DNA from: Balanoglossus misakiensis
Lineage: Eukaryota; Hemichordata
Reading direction: 5' to 3'
DNA: 64,000 nt
Assembly: GCA_040954595.2 (NCBI GenBank)
Contig: CM082592.2
Coordinates: 4,836,001-4,900,000 of the forward strand
Part shown: positions 9,015 to 20,300 of the stretch, one piece after another
Numbering within the stretch: the first letter of the stretch is position 1
Layout: every line of letters starts with the position of its first letter
Notes under the pieces: model-generated
The model's input: only the letters and a program-made list of their open reading frames with translations
Told to the model about the DNA's origin: nothing
Databases searched by the model: none
Translations under genes and position numbers: made by a program

Positions 9015-12000
9015 GTGAGTGACACATTTGTTATTTTTGCGTATTTCCAATCTATTTGCCGCCAGTTATGTATTTTGCAGTGTGATTGGTTCCTACAGTG
9101 ATCATTGGTGTTTTATTAGGGATGCAGGATCTTGATCTCACCATGCGCATTTCATATCGTGTGCAGTTCAGAACTCAGTGTACAATGGAAGGGTCTTCGG
9201 CGCGATCACGTTGTTTGCCGGTAAACGAAGCCATGATCATTGACATGAGCGGTGTGCGATCACAATTGAATTTATGCAGAGGCAAATTTAAATTCGCGAC
9301 AAAACTTTAGATTGCTTGTGTATAAGCAATGGCAACACTTTCAGTTTAATTTCAGTTACGTGAATCAAACGAAGGGCTTAATTTCAACACAGTGCTACTG
9401 CTACAATGGTACAAAAATGAATGCAATGTACATGACAATCATATACCCATAACCCACGCGTAAAGTCTTCAACTTCATGCCAAACTCTGACGTAGGTCAT
9501 GTATGTGTAGCGGTCGATGTAGTTTAGACCTGTATGTTTCTTAGGACGGTTGACTGGTAAACATACACGCACATACAGCTGTACCCATAGGCAACATAGC
9601 TTGATTTATGGCGTGTATCTATGTAAATTGTGATCGTTGCCTTGGCATGGTCAATAAGTAACCGGTGCTGAAGTTCAGTCCTAGTCCTACTGCCCCAACC
9701 GCATTAGTGTATCGTGTAGTTTGAAATAGGATTTAAATTCAGATCAATTTTACAGCTCTCCCAGGTGAATAATGTCTGGGTAGGTACTAGGTAGAGAACT
9801 GTAAATCTTACTGGAACAGCAAAATTTACTGATGATGCTTACTGTATACACAGTTGTATACAAATGAGGATCTGCTTCTGTATACATACTACACATACAA
9901 TCATTTACAATTGCGTGATCTGTATTTTCTCCTTTCCAGTTTCAAACGAAGTGCCAGAGCATCCAGTATTGTCTCCGGTCTCGGGCCACATCTTTGAGAA
10001 GCGGCTGATAGAGAAGTATGTGGCTGAAAACGGCACAGATCCTGTCAATGGGGAGGCTTTGTCAGAGGAGCAGTTGATTGAAGTTAAAGGTATAGTTTTC
10101 TAAGATTTGAAAAGATGATGGACTTGACTTTGATGACAAATAAAAGCTTCAAGTTTCTTGCATGTACATGTATGGAAGCACATATACAAATGTACCGAAT
10201 TGTACATGTTTTCACTGGTTTGGCTGAGGATCTTGTATAGGCCCTACTGAGTAACACACACTTGGCAGCCCAATAGGCCTGGGTGCGCAGTTTCAACCAA
10301 CTTGGCAGCGTTAGGGTTAAAGAAAAATAAAGTAGTCAAAGAAATTGGTAAAAAGTGTGGAATGGAAAAAAAGATAAGCATGCTGATGTTGTTATTGTAA
10401 CTCTAATCCACAATGCCACTGTTTGATACCCCTGCAGCAAGCGCAGTGCTCAAGCCACGTCCACCGACCGCGACCAGTATCCCGGCGATACTGAAATCCC
10501 TGCAAGACGAGTGGGATGCCTGCATGTTACACAGCTTCACCCTGCGGCAGCAGCTGCAGACGGCCCGGCAGGAGTTGTCCCACGCCCTGTACCAGCACGA
10601 CGCGGCTTGCCGTGTCATTGCCCGTCTCACCAAGGAAGTGTTGGCAGCCAGAGAAGGTAACGGGGATGGTCACACTTTGTCTTGCCTTCTCTTAGTGGAC
10701 CTTGTTTTCCTGTACTATGTACTGAAGTAATGTTCTGTGAAGATCATCACATCTCTGTTTGTACCGTCTGACTTAATGCTAGTATTTGCAATCACAAATG
10801 AAAAGTTCTTGAAATTCCTGGAAAAATTGAGTTTGACTCTTATGTTATCATAAAATGCATTTTAGATCAGTCTAGTATAAACAGAAAATTCAGAAAAAGA
10901 TAAAATAGATCATTGATGAAAACTTTGTGTCTGATTCCATTCTCTGCAGCTTTGGCCACCCTGAAGCCCCAAGCAGCCCCTGGTATTGTACCTACCACCC
11001 CCACACAGCAAATGCCAATGCCCATGGCCATGGAACCCATGGAGGCGGCAGAGGCTGGCGCCGAGGTGGGCATGACAGACGAGGTCATACTGAAGGTAAG
11101 CAATACGGGTTTGGGGGGAAATTTTGTGAATCATCAACTTCGTGAAAGATTTTCCGCCATACATCACTGTGGGTGTACTGTAGCACCGAAGTGATGCATG
11201 AGATTTCTCCATGGCGAACAGAACTTTCGAACCACCCACCCCCCAAAAAACTGGTGCAAGCCCCCACCTACTTTGGTATCCTTAGTTGTACACTGAGCCT
11301 GGGCGAACGAAATGACCTCGCCCCCACTTCTCCTTTCCAGTTGCAAGACAAGGCACAGCTGTTGACTGCAGAGCGTAAGAAGCGTGGCAAGAAGGTGCCG
11401 GAAGATCTGGTCGGAAGTGAAGACATCAGGAATTACAAACAACAGTCATCACATCCTGTAAGCTGTACATATGTTATTTTCAATTTCAACTCCATAAAAA
11501 TTATCATCGTGTTCCACCCTCCCTGCCGGACAAAAATAGCCTTTAGCTACCTACAGGGCAGCAGTTGGTGTTACAACTTACTAGTTATTGACCACAACAG
11601 GATGATCACTACGAAAACCTAGAGTTAGAATACTTGGATGTCACTGTGCTGATAACGTGAATGCTTTTTTTCCAACCTAGGGTCTTCACAGTGCTAGTGT
11701 TCCCGGCCTCCTGGCTTTGGACCTGCATGCATCTGACACATCAAGAGTACTTACAGGTAAGCCGTGTAAAAATATTCAGACAACTCATTCTTGTTATGTA
11801 TTGTCATGTTACTTCTGGGTTCGGGGAAGCAATGAGCAGGAAAGTGCCTTGCTCGAGGACACAACACCACACAGCCATGTCAGAGCTCGAACCCCTACTC
11901 TCTGAATGGGAGACTTCCACTGCTCCAGTCCGCTGGACTATGATGGCTCCAAATCTTGTCCAAGCAAACCTTTCTGGCAAACTTACACCAAAAAGTTAGC

Positions 12001-14216
12001 TTATCCAGGTGTTGGTTTTATGGCAGTATTTTACACAGCTGAACGTGTACTTTCATCTCTCTTCCAGGTGGTGCCGACAAGACAGCCGTAGTCTTCAACA
12101 AAGACACAGAACAGGTAGTGTCCATCCTGAAAGGCCACACCAAGAAAGTCACCAACGTCATCTACCATCCTGAAGAAGTAAGTACATGTGACTGATCACC
12201 CCTACATTAATAGTGGTCTTACCCTAGAATTCAGAAAAATTGTATACTATATGAAATTCCGTCTACGTCGACAGAAATGGTATCCTGTACTCAAGACATG
12301 TATCTTGTACATGTACATGTATCACACATGCCATACATGTATAAATAAAGTTGATGTTTGCTTGAACCAATTCTCATCTTATGACATTGTCAACACTTAT
12401 AATATGTTGCAGCCAAATATTAATTTTATTAACAACATATTGATTTCTTCCTTATGACCATTTCTCTTTTAGGACGTCGTTTTCACGGCATCTCCCGACA
12501 CCACCATCCGTGTTTGGATGGTCGCCAACGGCACCTGCAGCCAGATCATCCGGGCTCACGAGGGCGCAGTCACCGGCATCAGTCTACACGCCACGGGTGA
12601 TTACCTGCTGAGCTGTTCTGAAGACCAGCACTGGGCGTTCTCCGATATCAGAACTGGACGCGTGCTGACAAGGATTTCGGATGACTCTGTCAACCATCGT
12701 AAGTGCATTAGTAAATATTGCTCAAATGTTCACTACTCAACAAAACAAAACAATTATTGGATTACAGAAGGATTATTTTCATATTTTACTCGCAAAATAA
12801 ATGTGTGCGAGATTTTGCATTTCTGGATTCTGATGCAAGACAGTCAGCAAAGTCATTAGTATAGTACATAGACCCAACTAGAATCAAATGCCGTTGAACC
12901 CACAATGTCTGTGATTGGTGAACATGAACAAGATTGTTCTCAAACACATATTGAAAGATATTCTGGGGAGTTTTTGAAAGACCCATGATGATTATGTGAA
13001 TATTCTGAAAAAGACTGGAACCCTTTTAGGAAATGGATTTGCAATCTCATCAACATGAAACAATTGTATCATATTTTGTCACCGCAGCTCTGACGTGTGC
13101 CCAGTTCCATCCGGACGGTCTCATCTTCGGCACGGGAACCGGCGACAGCATGATCAAGATTTGGGATTTGAAAGAGCGGGCCAACGTGGCCAACTTCCCG
13201 GGACACTCCGGGCCGATCTCCGCCATCTCCTTCTCGGAGAACGGCTACTACCTGGCCACTTCGGCCGACGATTCCGTGGTCAAGCTGTGGGATTTGCGTA
13301 AGCTGAAGAACTTCAAGACAATTACTCTGGACGATAGATATGAGGTGGGTCACAACAAACCAATTGTACCTTCACATTTTGGTTAAGTCCCCTTGTGTTT
13401 ACCGGTGTGGGTTGATCCAAACACTGTGAAATGGGGGTGATTGGGTTGAGAGCATTGCGATGAACTGTGGTGCCTCATGCATTTAAAAGTGGGGATTGAA
13501 ACTTTAATTTTTTATATACATGTTTATGCATTCATTAATCTGCTGTCCATCAACAGAAGCTCACCAGAAATCACAGAGTGATATAATTGAAAAAAAAGTG
13601 GTACAGTTTATATTGTAATAGTTGAAATGACAGTAAGTGTTTTTTCTGCTTCTGTAGGTGAAATCCCTGTGCTTTGATCAGAGTGGTACGTACTTGGCAG
13701 TGGCTGGATCTGACGTTCGCGTGTATCTGTGCAAGCAGTGGGATACGCTGGCAGTCTTCAAAGGTAACACTACATTGTGAATCTCTTTATCAGTGACATA
13801 GGTTGACTGTGGCTTGATCAGGCAGACTGTTCTGCCAGCATTGTCACTCTGTGTGTCTGTCCCTGGTATTAGCAGATAATGAGTTGATTCCAGGAGGTGT
13901 CACTTTTCTTTGGATGACATATGAATATTAATGAGCATGTATATTAATGAGTAGCCAGCACTCAAGTCAAGCTGCGCAGAACCCATGTGCAATCGGATGG
14001 TACATGACTAACTGTGTGCTGACTTTCTGAAATCCTAGCCATTTCACCCAGGTCATGGCGGACTCCGTTTTACACCTGGCCTATGCTAACCTGTTTTCCC
14101 TTTTGTGTCTTGTTACAGATCATTCGGATATGGCTACCGGTGTGCGATTTGGTCGCCATTCTCAGTTCATCGCCTCCACTGGAATGGATCGTACTCTGAA
14201 ATTCTACGGTCTGTGA
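8996..14216 (+). CDS. PRPF19: PRP19 splicing factor / U-box E3 ubiquitin ligase, eleven exons
   Basis: PRPF19 is the scaffold of the spliceosomal Prp19 (NineTeen) complex and a U-box ubiquitin ligase acting in pre-mRNA splicing and DNA-damage signalling in the nucleus. CDS exons are 8996-9014, 9940-10089, 10438-10656, 10950-11095, 11341-11457, 11681-11756, 12068-12177, 12473-12698, 13088-13344, 13658-13763 and 14119-14216. They sum to 1524 bases and 507 residues (human 504), with every phase consistent and GT/AG at each intron. Residues 1-70 form the U-box, about 70-135 the coiled coil for tetramerisation, 130-180 a Pro/Met-rich linker, and 220-507 a seven-bladed WD40 propeller for substrates. 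Introns 2-10 are about 220-390 bases each with nothing else recognised. No break or missing motif was seen. Confidence 0.97.
9015..9939 (+). other. PRPF19 intron 1
   Basis: A 925-base intron with donor GTGAGT and a pyrimidine-rich acceptor CTTTCCAG. No repeat or RNA gene was recognised in it. Confidence 0.85.
9940..10089 (+). CDS. PRPF19: PRPF19 exon 2 (U-box)
   Basis: Residues 7-56, holding the U-box core. Recognisable pieces are [29 protein letters not shown] and [10 protein letters not shown]. The U-box recruits the E2 enzyme. The exon ends in phase 1. Confidence 0.97.
10438..10656 (+). CDS. PRPF19: PRPF19 exon 3 (end of U-box, coiled coil)
   Basis: Residues 57-129. [14 protein letters not shown] and [19 protein letters not shown] lead into the coiled coil ([20 protein letters not shown]) through which Prp19 tetramerises and binds CDC5L and SPF27. 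Confidence 0.97.
10950..11095 (+). CDS. PRPF19: PRPF19 exon 4 (Pro/Met-rich linker)
   Basis: Residues 130-178. LATLKPQA is conserved. It is followed by a low-complexity stretch rich in Pro, Met, Ala and Glu that varies among animals, and then GMTDEVILK (human GMTPEIIQK). Confidence 0.94.
11341..11457 (+). CDS. PRPF19: PRPF19 exon 5
   Basis: Residues 179-217, [18 protein letters not shown] onward (human LQDKATVLTTERKKRGK). The helical segment leads toward the propeller. The exon is phase 0 at both ends. Confidence 0.96.
11681..11756 (+). CDS. PRPF19: PRPF19 exon 6 (start of WD40 propeller)
   Basis: Residues 218-242. [16 protein letters not shown] and SRVLTG begin the first WD40 blade (human GLHSASIPGILALDL). 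Confidence 0.95.
12068..12177 (+). CDS. PRPF19: PRPF19 exon 7 (WD40)
   Basis: Residues 243-279, [18 protein letters not shown] then [15 protein letters not shown], closing one blade and opening the next with a canonical GH dipeptide. Confidence 0.96.
12473..12698 (+). CDS. PRPF19: PRPF19 exon 8 (WD40)
   Basis: Residues 280-354, two blades. Pieces include [30 protein letters not shown] and [12 protein letters not shown]. The splice to exon 9 gives NHP-LTCAQF where human has GCS-LTCAQF. GC content is visibly higher than in the introns. Confidence 0.96.
13088..13344 (+). CDS. PRPF19: PRPF19 exon 9 (WD40)
   Basis: Residues 355-440. [40 protein letters not shown] and [20 protein letters not shown] are almost identical to vertebrate PRPF19. 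Phase 0 at its 3' end. Confidence 0.97.
13658..13763 (+). CDS. PRPF19: PRPF19 exon 10 (WD40)
   Basis: Residues 441-475, [20 protein letters not shown] then [12 protein letters not shown] (human [20 protein letters not shown]). Confidence 0.96.
14119..14216 (+). CDS. PRPF19: PRPF19 exon 11 and stop
   Basis: Residues 476-507 and TGA at 14214-14216, reading [20 protein letters not shown] then [11 protein letters not shown], the family's closing blade (human GMDRSLKFYSL). Confidence 0.97.
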
Positions 14217-15199
14217 GTGAGGTCAAAGGTCAGGTCAGATCACACAGGATACAGCTGAAGTTGTGGCTATACACCTGCAAGACTGTTCCCATGAAGTCTG
14301 TGGTTGGATTTTGAAGCTGGAAGCAACACTAACACTCTGAAGTCGTGCTACAGACTTGATGCAGTTTTTGAATCCAGTTGATGGCAGGGTTTTACTTTGA
14401 GACATTCTTCTATGTTTGTAAACTTTTTTTTTTCTGTCGGTTCAGTTTGTGTTACGTGACAAACTATACTCACATCTGTATAGTTTATAGAATCCCTGCC
14501 CCCCCCCCCCCAATACTATAATATATCATACCAAGTAGCTTTTATGGACTTGTATCACAACATACCTCATTCAATCATTCGTGATTCATTCAAAGGAACA
14601 GATTAGAACCTTGGATGTACCAGCCAGCCATTGCTAGTTCAAAATTACTCTAATGAACAAAATTTGGGTCCAGCGTCATTTTCCCTATCACAAAATAACT
14701 TATAATTCAAGACACAGCTACTCTCTGGGAAGTTGTATGATCCCTACAGTGCAAGACCAGTGTACATGAACACTGCTGTTTGGTTTTTCCTCATCCTAAG
14801 AATATGAGTGGAGAAAGAATTTTGCTCTCATTACGTTATGAAAAGGAAGGCAACCCTCTGTCACATTAAAAAATACTGAGTTGTGAACTGCCATATTTTT
14901 CATATTTTCATTGAACAATAACGTCATGCTCTGGAAAGTGTCCAAGTTCACAGAAAAATTAAATGTGGAAATTTTATCACAAATTAACTGCCATGAGTGT
15001 CATTTGTACGATGGTTGACTTTTTTCAAGTAATTTTATCTTCATTCTGATTGATGTATGCCTTGATGCATTTTGGGGTTTAGGTGGTGGTGTAGTAAGTA
15101 TATAGTTGATAGCTTTGTTGCATTTTGCATTTAATCAAGCTTTTCTCGAAATCAGACATTCCCCATATTTGTATAGTTTACCTTATTTTCAACAATAAA
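14217..15199 (+). other. PRPF19 3' UTR (probable), ending near AATAAA at 15194-15199
   Basis: AT-rich non-coding sequence after the PRPF19 stop. The first canonical AATAAA is at 15194-15199, giving a UTR of about 1 kb. An earlier cut at a variant signal is possible. It includes a run of C near 14499-14511. Confidence 0.5.
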
Positions 15200-16939
15200 C
15201 ACTTGAAAGAAATTTGCATTGCGTCCTGCTTTGTCATTTCAAAGAATTTTTCAGGAAAACCATACAATATGACACTCGGTTGTTTGGAAAGAATGAAATC
15301 TTTTTATTCATCCATTCACTGAACAACACAAAATCATATTGACGGAAATATCCGATAAAATTAAATCTTTTATATATTTTTGTTTACAATTATCGATATT
15401 CTGTACATTAATTTGTCAATATAGCAAATTAATCTTGAGATAAATTATCAAGAAGAATGATATTGTATACATATACAAGACAGGCTAGAAGTGATATTTT
15501 GAAATCATTCGTATTCTTAAAAGTTTAAAAAAAAACATGACATCTTATGGGCTGACTCCTTGTAATATAGGAATAGTACGTTATGATATAAATGTTGAAA
15601 GTCTCCAATGAACTCTCCCCCCCCCCCCTCCTTTAGCCAGAAGTAGATACGAGACTTCCACCAGTACTTTTATATTTGCATGTCTTTAAAAGATTTGCCA
15701 AATTCACAATTGTAAAAGATTTGCCAAATTTATGTATAAAAGGCATTCAGCATTATTAAAATTTGATAAATTGTGCTTTAAGTGAAAGAAAAACTATTCC
15801 TTGCAGGAATCCCTAGTCCACCCAAAGGTTTTTGGCTATCATGGTGAAAACTGTTATTAATCAGTCTATTTACTACATCTAATGGGCTGTTACCAGTGTA
15901 AGGTAAACCTGTCTGCCAATACCATGTATACTGGAAGAGTAGCCAATCACAGATTTTCACTTGGTGGGGCATGCAAGAAAAGTGCCACACCAGGTGGTCA
16001 TGATTGATAATTCCTAGACACACCCTTTTTTCCCCATAAATGGGCATGTGTAAATTAGAGGTGTGGCCACTTATATACAAAATAGAGGTGGCCATATCCC
16101 TTTATTTAAAGCCGAGTTTAAAGCTAAAAGAACTGTAAAAGCAAGGTGCAAGGTACTTGGAAATTGATATGATTTTGATAAGTCAGTGATGTCAAGACTC
16201 CACCATGATCACGTCGCAGGGCAATGCCTACAGAATCGCAAAGCAAATGCAAGAAAAAAAGTTCAGTGATTCTCGATATGTGTTGGACATACACATCATG
16301 ATACCCAAAATCTCACCCCCCCCCCCATTCCCTTCATGCTCCTCCCTTAAATTACCCAAAGATACGGTAAGGCACAAAAAGTATTTGAAGATAAAAGCTG
16401 CATTATTGCCATGACCATGACGGACTTCTACAAAAGATTGAATGACAAGACTTCAAAACATGACCACAGGCACAGTGAAGCGTATGAATGTTCCACTATG
16501 TAGAGTTGAAATTTTCAAAAAAAGTTTTTGTTCAAAAATTAATTTAACTGTGATATTTTGTTTTAAATTGCGCTTTTGCAATTTTTTTCACGTGAAGTGG
16601 AATTTGCTCTGCAAAGATTTGTGCAGTGCACACACAAATAGTAACCAGTTCTGTGCAAATGGCACTTTGAGACTTTTCTCTGATTTGATTATCCTTCAAT
16701 TAAGCTCCACCCATGATTAGGCATCAGCCAGGCCTGGCTGTTACATTTTATCCTTTTAGTTCTAACTTCTTATAAAAACAAAAGGATATGGTTTCACTTC
16801 ATATCCCCCAAAGAAACACCCCTTTTAAAATGACTGAAACTTTTAAATGATGCAATTTTAGAAATCTTAAAAAACGACAATCGATATGTGATATAAGCCT
16901 CTGCAGTGTGTTGTAACACCCCTGTTTCTGAGTAAAAGG
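15200..16939. other. Convergent 3' region between PRPF19 and RASAL1
   Basis: No gene seen. It holds two C-homopolymer runs (about 15617-15628 and 16316-16326), a decayed family C element (about 15898-16107) and a TTTATT at 16101-16106 that is AATAAA on the minus strand. That could be the RASAL1 poly(A) signal, about 1.1 kb after its stop. Confidence 0.5.
15898..16107. mobile_element. Decayed family C MITE relic
   Basis: Shares with the good family C copies the order AGCCAATCACAGATTTTCA, GTGG near GCATGC, a TGGGCATGTGTAAATT block and a GAGGTGTGGCCA-like end. The ends no longer form a clean inverted repeat and TTAA ends are not evident. Confidence 0.5.
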
Positions 16940-17104
16940 CCAGGTCTGGTGTAGTAATTCTGGCTGCCTTAAATAGGTTTTCACTTTGCGCTAAGGGGTC
17001 AAATCACATTGCATTCGGCCATCTTGAAATTGTGTCGATCATGTGAGATTTTTATCACCCACCTAGGTAGCCAAAACCTATTTAAGGTCGGGAGAATTGC
17101 CTGG
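16940..17104. mobile_element. Foldback element in the RASAL1 3' UTR
   Basis: Imperfect inverted repeat. CTTAAATAGGTTTT near 16967-16980 is matched by AAAACCTATTTAAGG at 17073-17087, and the outer ends CCAGG (16940) and CCTGG (17104) also pair. It lies only about 80 bases beyond the RASAL1 stop, so it should be transcribed as a hairpin in that mRNA. Confidence 0.6.
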
Positions 17105-17181
17105 ACCGTTCCAAGGTGGACAGACATATGGGTTGGGAAAAAAAACCAGCTTCAGAGTGATTCTGTGTTCCGTGCCGTCTA

Positions 17182-17330
17182 TCAGCTGTCGGGAAAAGAC
17201 TCTCGTTCTTTCTCCTTCTCCCGTCGTTCAAACGCTTGATGGGCTCTCTCCAGATCACCGATAACATCCAGCAGCGTTGCCGCAGCAGCCATTCGGGAAT
17301 CGTGGAAGGATTGGCTTTTCTTCAGACCGC
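17182..17330 (-). CDS. RASAL1: RASAL1 last exon (C-terminal tail)
   Basis: Codes GLKKSQSFHDSRMAAAATLL, then DVIGDLERAHQAFERREKEK and a short end before TGA at 17184-17182. The helix LLDVIGDLERAHQAF aligns with human RASAL1 LLEVLADLDRAHEEF, the clearest sign of RASAL1 rather than RASA4. Confidence 0.94.
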
Positions 17331-20300
17331 CTTGACAAAGGAAAAACAAGAAAATACTTTGCATTAACGAAAAAGAATATTTGGAGGTGTGTGACAAGAC
17401 AGTCAATGTAATAGCAAATTCTCTTGAAATGCGATTTTTTTACTCGTTGGCAGACAAGGCCTGTGAAGTGAGCCACCAGGTGGCCAAAGTACTGCTACTT
17501 TGTTTTTACCCCAAAACGGACACGTTTTGCAAGCACTTACTGTGGTCATCGTCATCATCATCATGATCCAAGTCTTTGCTGTCTCCGTTCATAGTAGGAT
17601 TTGTCGGTTTACTCATGGCGTCTGCTGCTGCGTTGCCCAGGTCTGAAGATTCTAAATATTTTGTCCTGACAAAAACAATTGATACAGTTAGTATATCAGA
17701 GCATTCAGTTTCGCTACTCAAGATTTCAGAGAAAAGATAAAAAAGACAGTTGCCAGAAAGAACATTCCTGTCAAGTGGGGCACGGAAGATAACCTCACAT
17801 AAGGTAAACCACTATACAAAAAGAAACCCAAAAAGTTAACCAAATTTATCCCTTTAATACGTTGACATATGACTGTAACAATCACATGTATTAAAGTCTG
17901 ACCTTAGCATATCCCTTCCCAGCAGTAACTGTGAGTAGATGGTTTGTGTCTCGGCATCAGGATCCAAAGGGTCTCTCCAGTCGCCTAGTGTACACGCGGA
18001 GTGCGTTTTACTACATCCTCTGGCTGTGAAGACAAAAAAAGACACCAAAAACTCTGCGATTATTCATAAGGCTGTTGAAACTGGGGAAATAAGTTTACCC
18101 AGGATGTAGTGACATATGGTATGGTATTTCCATAGAATCTATGACCTGGAAATTTCAAGAAACTTGGTTGCATGGCAGTTTGCAGTATTTGTGTATTCCT
18201 TCAGACTAAGCAGAGTGGTCTGTCTGTTTTCCAAGATCCTAACCTGCCTGGCTTGATGCAGTCATTTAAAATTCAATATCCACAGCAATGACAACCTGAG
18301 TGTATAAGCACTAAAGTCTCTTCACAAATGTGTATACAGTGTATCATTATTTGGGGTAGCTGTTTGAGCAAAACTTCTGACAAATTTCTGGGAAAAGTCC
18401 AGGTGCCCGGTAATGTGAGAGATTTATTAGCCTACAAACCCAGCAAAGGTAAAACACTACACACCCACAAGTGGCATGATGTGACCACAATGCATTGTAT
18501 TATGCTGCCCTCTTGAGTTGAGTTTTGGTACATCCAATGTAACAGAAACACAGTGATTTTATGCCATTTCAAATATAAAAAATAGCGTTTCCTGGTTTGT
18601 TTGTGACTGAAAAGAAAATCCCTGAAGAGGCAGAAACTTCAAGCTTGATCGGTCACCCCAACTGACCCATGGTATTTTGGCGCGGCAAACTTCCCTATTA
18701 CGGCGGGACACGCACAATGAAATCCCGGTAATGCAACCGCCACTAATGGAAACAGAAGCCAATTTGGTCTAGCTGCGTCTAACAAGATGATTGATTGATA
18801 CGGGCAAGTTTCACAACCTCTGGTCTGACTGAGAAATAAATTTTCAAAACTTCGAACGCAGGCAAATTTTTGATTTGTGGAGTAATCCACTGAGCTGTTA
18901 ACTAATCGTGCCTGGGCCGTAAATCTAAATTTCTGCGCTGTATTTTATTGATTTTGAATTCTATGATTCTGAAATGAAGTTTTAAGCAGACAAGGGTTCC
19001 AGAGAGTGTCTAATATAGTGTGCTTCTAGTAAAAAATCACCCGTTTGCAGATTCCATGTTCTGTCTGATAAACATAATTTTTGGAGATTTCAGTCCATTA
19101 ACTTATTACATATCAGTTCAAACATTAAAAAAAATTATGGTTCATAAACAGGGCTAGTTCGGTTGGAAACTATATCCATTATTTAGATTTTATATATCTG
19201 CTAAATGCGTATCTTGAAGGCAGCCAAAACATCAATTTATCTGTGATCGGTTCTACGATAACACCTGGATAAGGTGATGGCATCATTATCACATCTGACT
19301 CCCTAAATGATCTTGTGCTATTTTGCAGGCCTTTTCTGCTGTCATGCTAATTCACTAAACTTACACTGATTTTTTCCCCACAATAATAATCATATAATCA
19401 GCTTTGCACACACACACACACACTCTGATGGGAAATATCATCCTAGATCGACATGTGCATAGACGTAAAAGATACATCAGGCTGCTTTTTTCTACAGGGC
19501 ACAGACAACCGTCTTGCCCCACCTGTACAGAATGGGGTTGACCCATGTCAATTATTAATTAGCTATCTGTTGGGCCAAAGCAAACCCATCACTAATTATC
19601 CCGAGGGTAAATCCAAGTCACTGTTCAATATAACTCAGATGACATCTGTGGAGGTACAATGCAAGCTTTTGCTCTCTCACTAATGTTTTTTTTAAAAGGC
19701 TTTCATCTATAGTGCATGAAATAATAGTGAGAACAGCTGTCACTTTCAAATGTTTGTGGAGTTTCACTGCAAACCTTCAATGAAAATTCAAACAATTGGT
19801 GATGTTGAACCACGAACCTGATGATAAAATATTTTTTTTTTCAGATATGAGAGATAAACCTTGCGTTCAAATGTTTATGGAGTTTCATTACAAACATTCA
19901 ATGAAATTAAAATAATTTGTGATGTTGAACCATGAATTGTGATGATAAATAAATATATATATGTATTTTTTTAGATATGAAAGATAAAGCTTGCATACAT
20001 ACAGGGAAACTGCACTGATGAATAGGTCAAGTTCAACAGCTACAGCTATTTTATGATGTCTTTCAAAATGTATGCACATGCACACAATCACAGAATAATA
20101 CGGTTAGCAAATTACTTACAATATTACATTGTGATTTTATAAAGATTGGCACACTGCTTTCTCTAATTAAGCAATAAAACACCCCCAGCCATGGTATACC
20201 ACGAGATTTTGACCAGTTCACGACATATACGCACGAGCGATAGCGAGTGCGTATATGGAGTTGAACTGGTCAAAATCGAGTGGTATACCATGGCTGGGGG

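Noticed and set aside
8856-9101. Plus-strand ORF with a hydrophobic start overlapping PRPF19 exon 1
   Set aside because: It is out of frame with PRPF19, runs through the intron 1 donor, and has no family resemblance.
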